Source: Bactericera cockerelli
Lineage: Eukaryota > Arthropoda > Insecta > Hemiptera > Triozidae
Assembly: GCA_024516035.1 (NCBI GenBank)
Contig: CM044961.1
Coordinates: forward strand, 7,354,428-7,418,427
DNA: 64,000 nt
Direction of reading: 5' to 3'
The notes beneath the pieces are model-generated. The model searched no databases and had not been told where the DNA came from. It was given only the letters and a program-made list of their open reading frames with translations. The position numbers were made by a program, and so were the translations under genes. This document shows positions 42,501 to 53,200 of the stretch, in pieces (the first letter of the stretch is position 1; every line of letters begins with the position of its first letter).

Positions 42501-44501
42501 GGTGTTTTTATTTCGTAGCCATGAAATAGGAGCTACTGTAGACGCTTGTGGTTTGTGTTGTAGCCTGCCCATCCCGTAGTATGCCTCCCCTCTGATGGGC
42601 GAGAAGCCGAGAAGTGACACAATACTTCCCGATTAGGTGCTGGGTCAACACAAGCGCACCGAAAGGTATCCCTTACAAGCAATTGTAACCAAATTAAGAA
42701 TACAAATTTTTGTCGGTACGGGGGATCGAACCCGGGACCTTCCGCATGGCAAGCGAGTGCTTAACCACTAAGCTAATCGCGCGCTCGTTATGATAGAATA
42801 ACACAAATAAACCACACATGTAAATACATTGCATACATAAATATTAAATAGAAATGTATATCTTACTCTTGGCTCAGGTGAATAGTGTGTAAACCTCCGG
42901 ATGCTCTCAAAATCCAGCTCACATATTTTTCACTCAGCAGATAGATAGTCAGTGGAGACTTATACAGCGTGTTAATGTTGGACATTAGATGATCCAGTCT
43001 ACCATTTGATTCCACCACAGAAACAATGTGATCAACCTGTGGGTAGTTAAATAGATGCTGAGGTGATAGTGAAAAAAAAAACTTTTAAATGAACTAAAAA
43101 AGAACCATTAGGAATTGTACAGTATAAAGAGAATTAATATTATTGATAATTGAATGGAATATTTTTATTTATTAGTAGGTACAAGAAAATATTACCTACA
43201 ATATGTAAAAATCGGTTCTGGGACTTTTCGTTCACTCTGTCTGTATATCAGGGCGGTAATCCAGTGGTTGTGGGACGAATTTCAGCCAGAAGAGACAAGT
43301 TATCCTCCCATTTGATATTTTTACCACATAATAATAAGTCTTGGACTCATGCTGGAATAATGTTAGTAATCAGTTCTGATTGGACAGTATAAATTTAATA
43401 CTGTGATATTATTATTAAAATATTTTGACTTGGGCAGTAGGTACACAAGAACGAAGATCTTTATTTGTTTTAATATTTTATTTTTTATTTTACCTTCATA
43501 CGACTTATAATATTCTTCACAGCCTTCTGGAAATCAGTGGCGGATTGATCGGGAGTGGGTAGAATCTCCACTCCCATCTCCTGAAACTTCCTGATACCTT
43601 CAGAACTGGCAGAGTCAAAGTCTCCTGTGATGAGGTCTGGTTTGTAGTGGGCGGGGTCTAGCTTATTCTTGCTCAGGAATGATAACCAACGGTCTGAGCC
43701 TTTGTCAACCAAAACACGGATTTCGGCTGAAAACACAAGTGTTTTTTTTAAATTAAAGAATCTTTGGTGGCTTTTTAATTGTTGTTACAAATAATACAAA
43801 CTAAAGTCAGTAAAGTAGAATCTGGGCCAACTCTGCTTTTTTTCTCTGTTGAGTATATATCCAGCATACCAAGCACCTAAATGGGAAGTAGTGTGTCACT
43901 TTTTGCCGATCAGGGGGGAGACATACTACGGGGTGGTCAAGCTACAACACAGACCCCATGTGTCTTCAGTAGCTGCTGCTTAATGGCTACAAAATGAAAA
44001 GGCTGTGAAAAACTCATCTTAAAATTATCATTTTTTTAATCAAATGTTTCTCGTTTATTTTATACTATTTATTTGATTCACAGTGTTCTTAAACCCCACT
44101 TGAACTAAGTTAACAATATTTTGTTTCAGCATTTGCAAAATTGCTTTTACTTTTTACGTAAAAGATAGATATTTCACTTGAGAAAATAAGTAAACAGTAA
44201 TCAAAAAAATAAAATCTTACTAACCATTTTTCCACAGATTTGTGATTATATTTGGAGCCACTTCTATGGGTCGATTCAGAATGAGCATTCCATATGACAA
44301 TTCTTCATTAGGAGAGATTACCACATGTTCTGGAAACCAGTGAGTTTCACCGTTTTGATTTGTGTGTGTTGTAGAATTTGAACTACCCATCCGGTAACCA
44401 TTTGAGTAATTGTTGATTGAAAGCACTGACTGAGCATAACTGGACAGTAGGAGAAGACTGTAGAAGTTAGGCTTAAAATTGTGCAGACTTTGACGCAACA
44501 T
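39392..44501 (-). CDS. Thiamin pyrophosphokinase, five coding exons, 310 aa
   Basis: Transfers pyrophosphate from ATP to thiamin to make thiamin diphosphate in the cytosol. Exons in coding order: 44225-44501, 43494-43726, 42867-43036, 42215-42303, 39392-39555; total 933 nt, phases agree, GT-AG throughout. Seen: MLILNRPIE at 72-80, GDFDS at 127-131, TPDQSATDF at 150-158, GRLDH at 182-186, GLIPVG at 236-241, TGLKWNL at 250-256, SSSNTY at 268-273, all in family order. The family's usual ADGGxNR block reads VDKGSDRW here, keeping the Asp but losing one Gly. The N-terminus is about 45 residues longer than in typical animal enzymes; Met38 is an alternative start. The frame is open upstream of Met1 to the acceptor, so an extra 5' coding exon is possible. 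It lies on the opposite strand to FAR and TMEM94. Confidence 0.92.
39605..39960. mobile_element. SINE P/A-like and SINE F remnants
   Basis: 39605-39780 has GTGTTAATCACCTTCGTGAT and a reversed tRNA-like CCGACAGGATTTCGAATCCG. 39785-39955 is SINE F on - with a long 5S-like stretch (GTCACCCATCCAAGTCCTA reads as the family head). Confidence 0.65.
39967..40145 (+). mobile_element. Chimeric SINE: family C head joined to family A tail
   Basis: Head GTTGGTCGAGTGGTTAAAGC and GGTTCGAATCCCACCCGT (family C), then AGTCCTAATCGAGCAGTATA (family A end) in place of the C tail. Confidence 0.6.
40161..40985. repeat. 420-bp tandem duplication of a SINE D plus SINE A composite
   Basis: Two copies starting at 40161 and 40581. 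Each holds SINE D on - (GCCCCGGAACCGCTTTC, TGAGCCATGGAGGTCGGC), a unique linker, and a SINE A tail on - (ATATCGCCTTAATTCTACTG). The second runs on into the SINE A head at about 41020. Confidence 0.93.
41595..42040 (+). mobile_element. Two SINE A copies in tandem; the second carries a small insertion
   Basis: 41595-41790 is a full copy; 41791-42040 is a second, without its first 10 bases. The second is split at 41930-41995 by a 70-base AT-rich insert flanked by AATGGGACTT on both sides. Confidence 0.85.
42048..42188 (+). mobile_element. Retroposon tail L
   Basis: GGGGTTCGGTGGAAGAG, AAAGCCACAGGCTTT, AATGTATCATGTAGTTGACC, AATAAAGTGTTAAAT and (TAA)n. It ends close to the kinase exon 4 donor. Confidence 0.85.
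42215..42303 (-). CDS. Thiamin pyrophosphokinase coding exon 4
   Basis: Encodes GLIPVGHPVHGVYSTGLKWNL, the thiamin-binding beta domain signature. Acceptor TCACCAG, donor GTGAGT, phase 2 to 1. Confidence 0.93.
42485..42792 (-). mobile_element. SINE E, full length
   Basis: Head on - AGCGCGCGATTAGCTTAGTG and CCGGGTTCGATCCCC, then CGGTGCGCTTGTGTTGACC and the family end. Confidence 0.85.
42867..43036 (-). CDS. Thiamin pyrophosphokinase coding exon 3
   Basis: Encodes SVVESNGRLDHLMSNINTLY, matching the family's G-R-x-D-H/Q block, then a beta-rich stretch. Donor GTAAGA, phase 0 to 2. Confidence 0.92.
43250..43400 (+). mobile_element. SINE A, 5'-truncated, in kinase intron 2
   Basis: TTATCCTCCCATTTGATATT, CACATAATAATAAGTCTTGG and a GGACAGTATAAATTTAATAC end. 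Confidence 0.78.
43494..43726 (-). CDS. Thiamin pyrophosphokinase coding exon 2 (catalytic Asp motifs)
   Basis: Carries VDKGSDRWL, LITGDFDSAS and TPDQSATDF, the acidic motifs that bind metal and pyrophosphate in this family. Acceptor GTTTTCAG, donor GTAAAA, phase 1 to 0. Confidence 0.93.
43862..44020 (+). mobile_element. SINE E, 5'-truncated, in kinase intron 1
   Basis: AGCACCTAAATGGGAAGTAG, GACATACTACGGGGTGGTCA, AAACTCATCTT. Confidence 0.8.
44225..44501 (-). CDS. Thiamin pyrophosphokinase coding exon 1
   Basis: Residues 1-92, with a hydrophobic N-terminal patch (YSLLLLSSYA) and the first family block GMLILNRPIE. The exon itself begins at 44535 after TTTTTCAG. A stretch at 45700-45745 (-) ending in a good donor, GAG before GTAAAG, may be a noncoding first exon. 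Confidence 0.85.
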
Positions 44502-44959
44502 AGCAAGGTCACTTCTCAATAATTTTTGAACACACCTGAAAAAGGTATAGGAATAGAAAAATTATTCCAGTTGTTGTAGTATTATTAGCATAATTTGACT
44601 TGGGTTTCAAGTCAGAAGGTATGTTGTGATTTCATATGATCAAATAGGATCATTTTATGGGCTTAACAAATTTACTTTTAATGTTTCTTATGACCTCAAA
44701 AATAGAGTTAAAATCAAAGTTAACCTTGATATGACTTTGTATGAGCCAACTGGCAAATTTCAAAAGGTCACTAATAAGTATTCACTAGTAAAAAGGTCAC
44801 TAAAATCATAAGTATCCCCAAATGTTAGGAAAACCACCATAAACATAAACTTTCCATCTTTATTGGTTTTCAAGTAATTTGAATGTAATATGACACCCTT
44901 CAAGAAATCCTACTCATTCCTAACAAACAATATCATTGATTGTTAGGAAATAATAAATA

Positions 44960-45070
44960 ATAGATTGCTTTATTCAACTGCCCCATTGGGATTGATGAGT
45001 CCCATTATTCCAGAAGCAAGCCAAAGAAGTATTGTTATGTTGGTAAAATCCCAAATGGAAATCCCTTGTC
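44960..45070 (-). mobile_element. SINE A tail, diverged
   Basis: On +, TTCAACTGCCCCATTGGGAT, TCCCATTATTCCAGAAGCAA and AAATCCCAAATGGAA match the reverse of the family A body. Confidence 0.65.
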
Positions 45071-45342
45071 TTTAATTTGGTCCTATTTTATAATGTATCC
45101 TAATAGACCAAAATTAGCAATATCAAATTTAGCTAGAACTGCACATACAACATGAAATATAATTAGGTACTTCTGATTTCTAATATTAGAACTTCCTCAG
45201 AAGTAGTTAGGTAATTAAGTTATTATACAGTATATTTAAGTAATTATCTCATGGTGCCTCAAAAAAATCCACAGAACACTGTAAAGAAATTGAAAATAAA
45301 TTACAGCCTAATATGAAGGATACTTTTTGACTGAAAATTAGA

Positions 45343-45605
45343 CAGCATTGATGGCATGTTGAATACACCAGTTCTTCTTCTGTCACTGAAGTTAAGCAAA
45401 GTCCAGAAAAGTTAGGACTTGGATGGGTGACAGTTCAAATTTAAACTCTTGTGATGCTGGCTATTCCTGGCCCCACTTAGGCTGGGTGATATTAATTTGT
45501 GTATCTGGTTTGTTATTTTCCTGTAAATAGAGGGTGAATCCCCCTTGTATTTTGACCATGCAGTTGAAAGTGACCATGCCATTGAAAGTGACTTTAATTT
45601 CAAAT
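45343..45605 (+). mobile_element. SINE F with intact 5S rRNA-like head (reference copy)
   Basis: The head reads TGTTGAATACACCAGTTCTT, CACTGAAGTTAAGCAAAGTC and TTAGGACTTGGATGGGTGAC. These match the order of the conserved parts of animal 5S rRNA (tACACCGGTTCTC, GATCACCGAAGTTAAGCA, GTACTTGGATGGGTGACC). Then comes the family body (GGCTGGGTGATATTAATTTG) and tail GCAGTTGAAAGTGAC. This is a SINE3-type element, transcribed from an internal 5S promoter in known cases. Confidence 0.85.
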
Positions 45606-46184
45606 TTAAAAAAAAAAATACCCACCTGAAAATTATTCAAACTTTCTCTTACCAGAATGTACCAAAATTATTAATATTAATTCTAATATATCAGTGACAC
45701 TTTACCTCTATCCTCAGAACTGAACGAAGTGGAGTAATGGACGACATGGATTGAAAATTTGAAAGGAGATAAGGAACACGTGAAACTTCGTGAGATTAGA
45801 CTCACTACAATGATAACTGATAAGATAATACTGATAAGATTTTCTCATTTCATTATCATTACCACAATATGATCAAATTTTCAAATCTCCCGCGTAGAGA
45901 GAAATATTTTGTGAATTTCCAATAATTGAAGGCGTTTTATAGCAAAGACGGCAAGCCTCATTTTAGGGTTTTTATATACAAAAAATGAAAATATTTCAGG
46001 TCATCATTCCAGAAAGCTTTCCCAATTTCATACCAGGTATACATACAATGTTTAAGAGGCAGATTTGGGCATTTTTGAGAGAAAGAGTTTACCGGAATGA
46101 AGCCAAACTCTACTTTTGGCACCGTTAAGGAGAAAGGCATACAAAAAAATAATCTCTTTTCCTTTGTACATTTTTATCATCTTT

Positions 46185-46440
46185 GTGTTGATTACAAAAT
46201 CGTGATATCACTACTACCTAAATGTTTTACTTAATATTTTCTTAACTTGGGACCTGAACCATCGACCTCCTATTACAAGTCCACCACCTTATCGGAGGGG
46301 TTTTTTAGAGGGTAAAAAACCCTTTCGGAGGCTAAACCAACAAACCTCCGTTTGAAAAGCAAATTTTTCCCTTCCTAAAAAAAAAAAAAAAAAAAAAAAA
46401 AACCACCTTATCGATCAAGCTACCGAGGTCAATTTAGTGT
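46185..46440 (-). mobile_element. SINE P split by a poly-A retroposon
   Basis: SINE P on - (CGGTAGCTTGATCGATAAGG) is interrupted at 46295-46401. ACCACCTTATCG lies on both sides (46283-46294 and 46402-46413). Confidence 0.9.
46295..46401 (+). mobile_element. 107-bp poly-A retroposon with 12-bp target duplication
   Basis: About 82 bases of sequence with a GAGGGTAAAAAACCCTTTC hairpin and paired GGAGG/CCTCCG words, then 25 A. A-tail plus a 12-bp duplication is the mark of LINE-driven retroposition of a small RNA. The RNA is not identified. Confidence 0.85.
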
Positions 46441-46517
46441 AACAAAAATGCTTGTCAATATTGAAACCCCATAATTATTCTAGAGACCAATTAAAGGGGG
46501 GTGGGATTTCATTGTGC

Positions 46518-46518
<1 letters not shown>

Positions 46519-46560
<42 letters not shown>

Positions 46561-46572
46561 TGTGTGTGTGTT
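46519..46572. repeat. (GT)n(GA)n(GT)n microsatellite
   Basis: GTGTGTGTGT, then about 15 GA units, then GTGTGTGTGTG. Confidence 0.95.
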
Positions 46573-47097
46573 CTTATACCATGATTCCGTGTTGATTCAT
46601 TTAATTTAGCTCCAATAGGGCTTTTTGTTTTTTAACCCTGATAAATGACGGCAAGATAGGACGGCTATTTTTCTGTTATCTTTGGCAACACTGCAAATTT
46701 GAATTTTTCAAAATTTCAAAAAAGTGATAACAAACATGAAATAAAACTTGAAGAATTTTCTTGAAATTTTCTTATTCCTATGTTAATTACTTAATTCTCA
46801 AAATTATGATTTCATTTACCTAACTTAGTTGTAGAATTATGGTGATGTTTCTAAGAAAATAAACCATAGTTGTCCTTATTTCGTACAACTGCTTTTAATG
46901 GGTGAGAATTACTTCATTCTGTATCCAGTAAATTCCAGACTTTACTAACACTCCTAGAAGATATTTCAAGTTTACTTTTGTTTTGGGGTCACTGGTTCCA
47001 TTTGACAAGACTTTTGCTTTTCAGCTTCAGTTCCCCCATAAAAGGTGAAATTCTTATTGCATGAGTACCTAATTTAAATAACTGTTTTCTTTTGTAG
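46573..47097. other. Upstream of TMEM94; no promoter motif placed
   Basis: AT-rich, no repeat family recognised, no convincing TATA or initiator. It may include the TMEM94 first intron. Confidence 0.4.
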
Positions 47098-47132
47098 AAT
47101 GTAAGATCTTACTGGAGGAGTAACCAATAACA

Positions 47133-47272
47133 ATGGAACAGCCAAAATTTGATCACCTTTACGTGGAAGATGATTTGAAAGTTGAAGGACTTGGAAATGA
47201 TGAAGCCCTCAAGAGGCTCATTGATGACATAGAGGCCTTAGCCCAGGAATATAAAGCCAAGAGAACAACATG
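47133..47272 (+). CDS. TMEM94: TMEM94 coding exon 1
   Basis: Encodes MEQPKFDHLYVEDD and a charged helical stretch. It lies in an exon opening at 47098 after TTTTGTAG, with about 35 bases of leader. Donor GTATGT, phase 2. Confidence 0.8.
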
Positions 47273-50200
47273 GTATGTTCTTATTTCATGCTAGTTTTTT
47301 TTGTTGAAGGCAGGAAAAAATCTTTAGACACCCAGGTCATCCTGACTTGGGTTGTTGGATTTCCACCCACTGAAAACCCACCTTCTCAAAGAGCTAACTG
47401 CACCTGGAACCGAAAAATATCATTACTGGGTTTGATGGCAGAGATTGTCTTTGGCAATATTCACACCCTTTGTCAATATTATTCTTGTCAATAAAGAGTT
47501 ATTATTATTACTTCAATTGCAGCACTGTAGGACCCTACTGATTTTGTTGTAGGGCCCTCCCATCACTCTCTTTTGTTAATTATCATTTCATGATGCTAGT
47601 TAATTTATTTTTAATAGATCTTACAGCAACAACTAAAAAAACTGGTGATAAAATTAAGTTTAAAAAAGAGTGTAATGTTGCTTTCAACAGCATGGTCTGA
47701 TGGCAAAGGGGATTTTATCCTCTATTTGGTAAAAACTCACAAAACAGCTACTCAAATTAACCTCACCCAGCCTTAGTGGAGCTCAGCACAGCCAGCATTA
47801 TGGGGGTTCACATTTGAAGGGTCACCCATCTAATTCCTAGCCTTGCTGGATGTAGCTTAATTTCAGTGACTGAATGAGAACTAGTGTATTCAACATGCCA
47901 TTGATGCTAGCTCTCGGTTATTTTGGTGGTGTGACCTACAGACTTAAACTAGATGGTTTGAGAGGTATCCAACCAGGTTTGCAAGTAAGAGTGTCACTTC
48001 TAGCAAATTAGAGTGAAGCCAACCTCTATGGCTCATTGGTTAAGAGCAGTGGTTACTGACCCGGAGGTTGCGGGTTCAAATCCCGGCCGGAGCAGAAATT
48101 TCTGACCAAAATTTTCCGTTCCCAGAATGGCATGGATGTAAGTTAGCTTGTGGGAAAGTTAGCTGCATTCCAGACAGCCCTAGCTGCATCCAGAAATCAT
48201 CACTTGCATTTCAAATAAGTGACAGATCACAAAAATTTCATGATTCCACACATGTTTGAGGAGTTCAATTTACCAAAATTGATCATCAAATATGTTGGTT
48301 ACAGTGATAAGAGGATCATGTTGTCTAATTTATAATCATTTATACAAACTATTTTAAGTAATAAAAAAAAAAACAGGAATAAATAAGAAGAAACAACATT
48401 GTCACACAATAATCCACCCTTCATCCATCTTTATAATGGTGGTACTGTGTCACTGGCAAACATCTAAAGTATGTCACTTAGTAAGTATAATTTCCTTTTT
48501 TTATAATTCAGGAGTCACCTCAAGGATGTTGGTAGTCTCTTCAACCAGCAGAACTTGTTGAATATGGCCAGTCTAGTGCTCCTGATTCTCTCAGCCTTTG
48601 TTCTGCTCATCAGTGACTTGGCCATGTACTTCTGGCTGTGTCTTGTCCTGTGTGTGGGCACTAGTGCAGGAGTGAGTGTGTGGGATAATTATTGTCACCA
48701 CTTTGAGATATACTACCGTATACAATTTGTACTGTCCCAGTTGAAAGGTAAGCCATTCAGGTTTGTAAATAAATGTATACTATTGTATTATGTAACAAAA
48801 AAGAGGATTTCTAATTAATAATATGAAAGTCATAATGAAAAGTAAAAGAAGTAAAAATTTCACTATTGGATTTACAGGAAAATTTGCCCATTTGATCTTT
48901 TTTTTTGTTGTTGCTAAACCATTTTTTCCTTTAATAAAAAAATTGATTTTCTGGCTAGTATGTAAGCCACAAGATGATATACCTATGTGGAACTAATTCA
49001 AAATAGCATTATTAATAATTGGCAGAGAACGTCTGAGGCATTAACTTCGCCCAGGATTACAAAACTATTGTAAATATTACATAAAATAATTTTGTTCAAT
49101 ATTTTTTGTTTTGTTTTCATTTTAGGTATTGTCTACACCTCTATGCATACTAGCGTATCAAAGTAGCTACACCAACATTATTATGTCACATCTCATTGAT
49201 TTCCTTTCTTTCCAATGACTTTTCTTTATTCTTTCAATGCAAGTGATATAAAGTTTTGAAATATTCACACAAGTTTTTTTTTACTAAAAAGTAAAGTATG
49301 TGTAAATCTGTGTTTGTCATGACTTCTTTTGCTTCTCAGAGTGTGTGAACTACAAATGGAACGAGGCCTCATACCCTCACCTCTACATGCCTTTCTCCCC
49401 CTGCATCAACCTCCAGTGGACATACAGGGCCGGTCATGTGGTGAATGTGCCCTGGTCCCTGCTTGTCAGGGGCGACTTCATTCTACTGAGACCGGGGCAA
49501 CCGGCCCCTGCCTATTGTACTAGATACCAGGTAAGTAGATGATTAACAAGCTGTTCAACATAGCTTTGCTATGGTCAGTAATATTATTTTCTTTACCTGA
49601 AAGTTTGTGAACTTGGCGTTTTCCCTCAAACTGTCGTCCCAGTTGAAATATTTAAAATCCTTCCTTAATGTGGCTCTAAGTCATAAAGAGCACCTACAAA
49701 GGTACCAAATTCTAGCTTTCTAGAACTATACTAGTTTGTTCAAGACAGTATTTCATGGCTTCACATTTCAGTGGTCTCAAAACTATTTTTTTAAATTTAT
49801 TTTTAAGGAACATACTTGATAATTATGAATAATGTCATTAAAATATACAGTATGACATAGAAAAAATACAATTTGTTGACATCTTTTTTCCTCAAATCAG
49901 CTCTTGTTGTGTTATCCCATTTACTATTAAAAAAAATTAATGGGATGCATAAAAATACCACGAATTGATCTGACAAAAAAAGAAATATTTCAACAAACTG
50001 TGCTCATTCCAAGTGACACTGTGTATTTTAAAGGACTCTTGAAAAAAAAAAAAATTCTTTCCTTTTCACTCCAACCCTCTCCTTTCTCTCCATAGCCCAA
50101 AGACAACTGTATAAACGAACTCAAGTTCGGAGACATCTACAATCCCACCCGGAGTTTCAACCCTCGCGTGGCTAAACCCACTGCCCGTAGTCCTGTGCAG

Positions 50201-53200
50201 AATGCCATTTTCGTTCTTCAGAACACACCCTATATCCGAAATCTTGAAGGGGTTTTATTGCAGCACTCACCTTACGGGAGAAACGAAGAGGGAGAGCTAC
50301 AGGGTGTAGGCAAACCTGTGGACTACTATTCTGCCACCCTGTACATGTTGCAAGTCCGGTGTTTGCAACTCATACTGTACCCGCTGCTCTTTGTGAGTGA
50401 ATCTTTGACTTAAAAGCTTGACTTGTCTATATCAGCGGTCGGCAACCTTTTGAACTACGCGGACCCCTAGCTTATCTCGAAAAATTTTAAGGGACCCCCA
50501 CATTACCAAAGGGGGGGTATGAAAGAAAAGTAGTTAGGGGGAAGTAGGGTACTTCGGACTATTTATGATTCGAGTTCATGAGCTATTTTTCTTCTTCTTT
50601 TTTTAAATCCTGAAATGGCTTCGCGGACCCCCAATTTAGCTCTCGCGGACCCCCGGGGGTCCGCGGACCCCAGGTTGCCGACCGCTGGTCTATATCATAG
50701 ACTTTAAAAGATTTCGAGAGCATTCTAAGACTAGTTTCGTCCTTATTTGGACTCATCAGTGCTAACTTCTAAATCTTTTAAAGTCTATGATATAGACAAG
50801 TCAAGCTTTTATCTTGTGACTATGAATTAGTCAAGTCAATCGTGTGACTATGAATTAGTCCAGATGACAATGAATCCTAGTCTCATATTATGAATATAAA
50901 TGCATAATTAGGTTTCATATTGGATGTCAAACAAGTTCAATTTATTACAAATTATGAAACAGGATTAATGTCAAGCTAAGACAGACCCGGAGTTGGAGTT
51001 TCAACCAATCACAGCGCACTATTAGCCCGAGTTGACAAACAGTTTGGCTTAAAATTAACAATTTTTTAACTAATTTTTTTAATTTTCATAAACTGACGTT
51101 TAAAAATGTTTAAATTGTAATACAATACAATTTGAATCAAATTACCTTCTTATACCAACCTTAGTAGATTGATCAATAAGGCGGTGGGCTTGTAGCCTGG
51201 AGGTCGGTGGTTCAAGTCCCAAGTTTAGCAAATATTTAGTAATTTCACAACAACCCACACCAGCATTATGCTGAAAGGGTTGTTAAATGTTTAATTCTTT
51301 TTGATGTTCATTGTTGAAAAAATGTGAATACCTAAATAAATAACGAAAAAAAACAGGAGAAATATGTTGTTAATTTCTTTTAATTCTCCTTTAATTCCCC
51401 AGATGCTCGTCATTCTAGTCACCCTCCTCCGCTCCTCCTCCCAGCCCGAGTGGGTCCCCCCCTCCCCCTGGTACGAGCAATACCTAGTGACCCCCCTCAC
51501 CATCACTCTGCCCCTCCTACCTGTCGTGTTGCCAGCTGCGTGGTTCATGCTCGGTAACTATGGCAACGCTCTGCTCCATACATCTTATCAGCAAGAGGTG
51601 AGTTAGTTATCTTTCTTCTTTTTAGAACATTACTGTTAAGCTTAAACCGTTACGTTACGCCAGCCTCCGTGGCGTAACGGTTGTGACTACTGCCCGTAGT
51701 AAGTAGTCACCGTGGCAGAGTGAGTTAGCGCGCTAGACATTGCACGCAAGGTGACCTGGGTTCGATTCCCAGCGGGGTAGGAATTTTTCTGCTCTGTACT
51801 TGGATGTTGGGGGTCCACTCATACCTCGTGAGGAAAAATGAGTAGTTACTTGTATGAGTTACGACCAGTGGCGGCATTACCAGAGTAAAAAGAAATGAAT
51901 GTAATAGAATTCGAAAAGTACAGGAAGCTCTTAGTAATGCTGCGCTACCCACAAAAATTGTGAAGAGACCTTGTGCTTCACCTCAAATAAAATCATACAT
52001 AGACACATACTGCCCGTAGTCCAGAGATCCTGATCTCGATCCTTGGTTGGAGCAGACTTTTCGAAGAAAATTCTGTTCGTTCCAAACACGTGAGACTGGC
52101 ATTCCGGCCCTACCCAGGCTGGGTGAGTTCAATGTGGGTAGCTGATTATGGCGCTAATCTGATAATCCAGGTAGCGTAGGAACTTTTTTTTCTCAAGTTT
52201 TCTAAATGACTGTTTATAATGATATCATTATTATTATTATTATTATTTAATTCTTTATTGGTGAACTACATACATTCAACAAAATAGGACATGCTAAAAA
52301 AAAAAAAAATTAAAAAAAGAATATGTAGTGAACCAAGGGGCGAGGTTAAAGCCTGTGGCTTTCTCTTCCACTGAACCCCATAGGATATAAAAATAATGAA
52401 AAAAAATATATATAATAATAAATACTTGTAAAAAAGTAGAAGGAAACAAAAGTTAACAAAAAAAAAGAGAAAAGAAAAATTTAAAGGTACAATGAAAAGT
52501 ATAGAAAATAAAGGAGAAGAAAGAGGAGAAGAAGAAGAAGAAGAAGAAGAAGGAGGAGAAGAAGAAAGAGGAGAAGAAGAAGAAGAAGAAATTAGATAGG
52601 AGAAAGGAGGGACATCATATTTCCATGTTTTCCAAATATAACTTGAGATTATGTTTGAATGAATCTTTGTTGATGAGGGATGTAATGTTTGGAGGCAATT
52701 GATTCCATGATCTTGCTGCTTTTACAGAAAATGATTGGGACATGAAAGTAGTGTGATGTAGTGGAATGAGAAGATTGTTGTGTCTTGTATTGTGCTGATG
52801 TGATGAATGAAGTGGATGAAACAATTCATGTAGATTATAACATCTTAGTGGGTTATAATGTTATAGGTTGTTTACAACTGTTTTGTAATACACTTTAAAC
52901 TAATATACGAAATTCAATTCAATTCAATATTCAACGTGCCAATAACACTGGACTTGGTTTTTTTTTTTTTTTTTTTTTTTAATATGAGTGTTTCACAGCC
53001 TCTGTTATTTTCGTAGTCATGAAACAGAAGCTACTGTAGACGCTTGTGGTCTGTGTTGTAGCCTGCCCACCCCGTAGTATGCCACCCATCTGATGGGCGA
53101 GAAGTGACACAATACTTCCCATTTATGTGCTGGGTCAACACGAGCGCAACGGAAGGTATCCCTTACAAACAATATTGTAACCAAATTATATTGTATATAA

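Noticed and set aside
45355..45440. A 5S rRNA gene
   Set aside because: Only the head resembles 5S rRNA; the 3' third is replaced by SINE body and the copy is diverged.
52490..52590. Glu/Lys-rich coding stretch
   Set aside because: It is a (GAA)n microsatellite.
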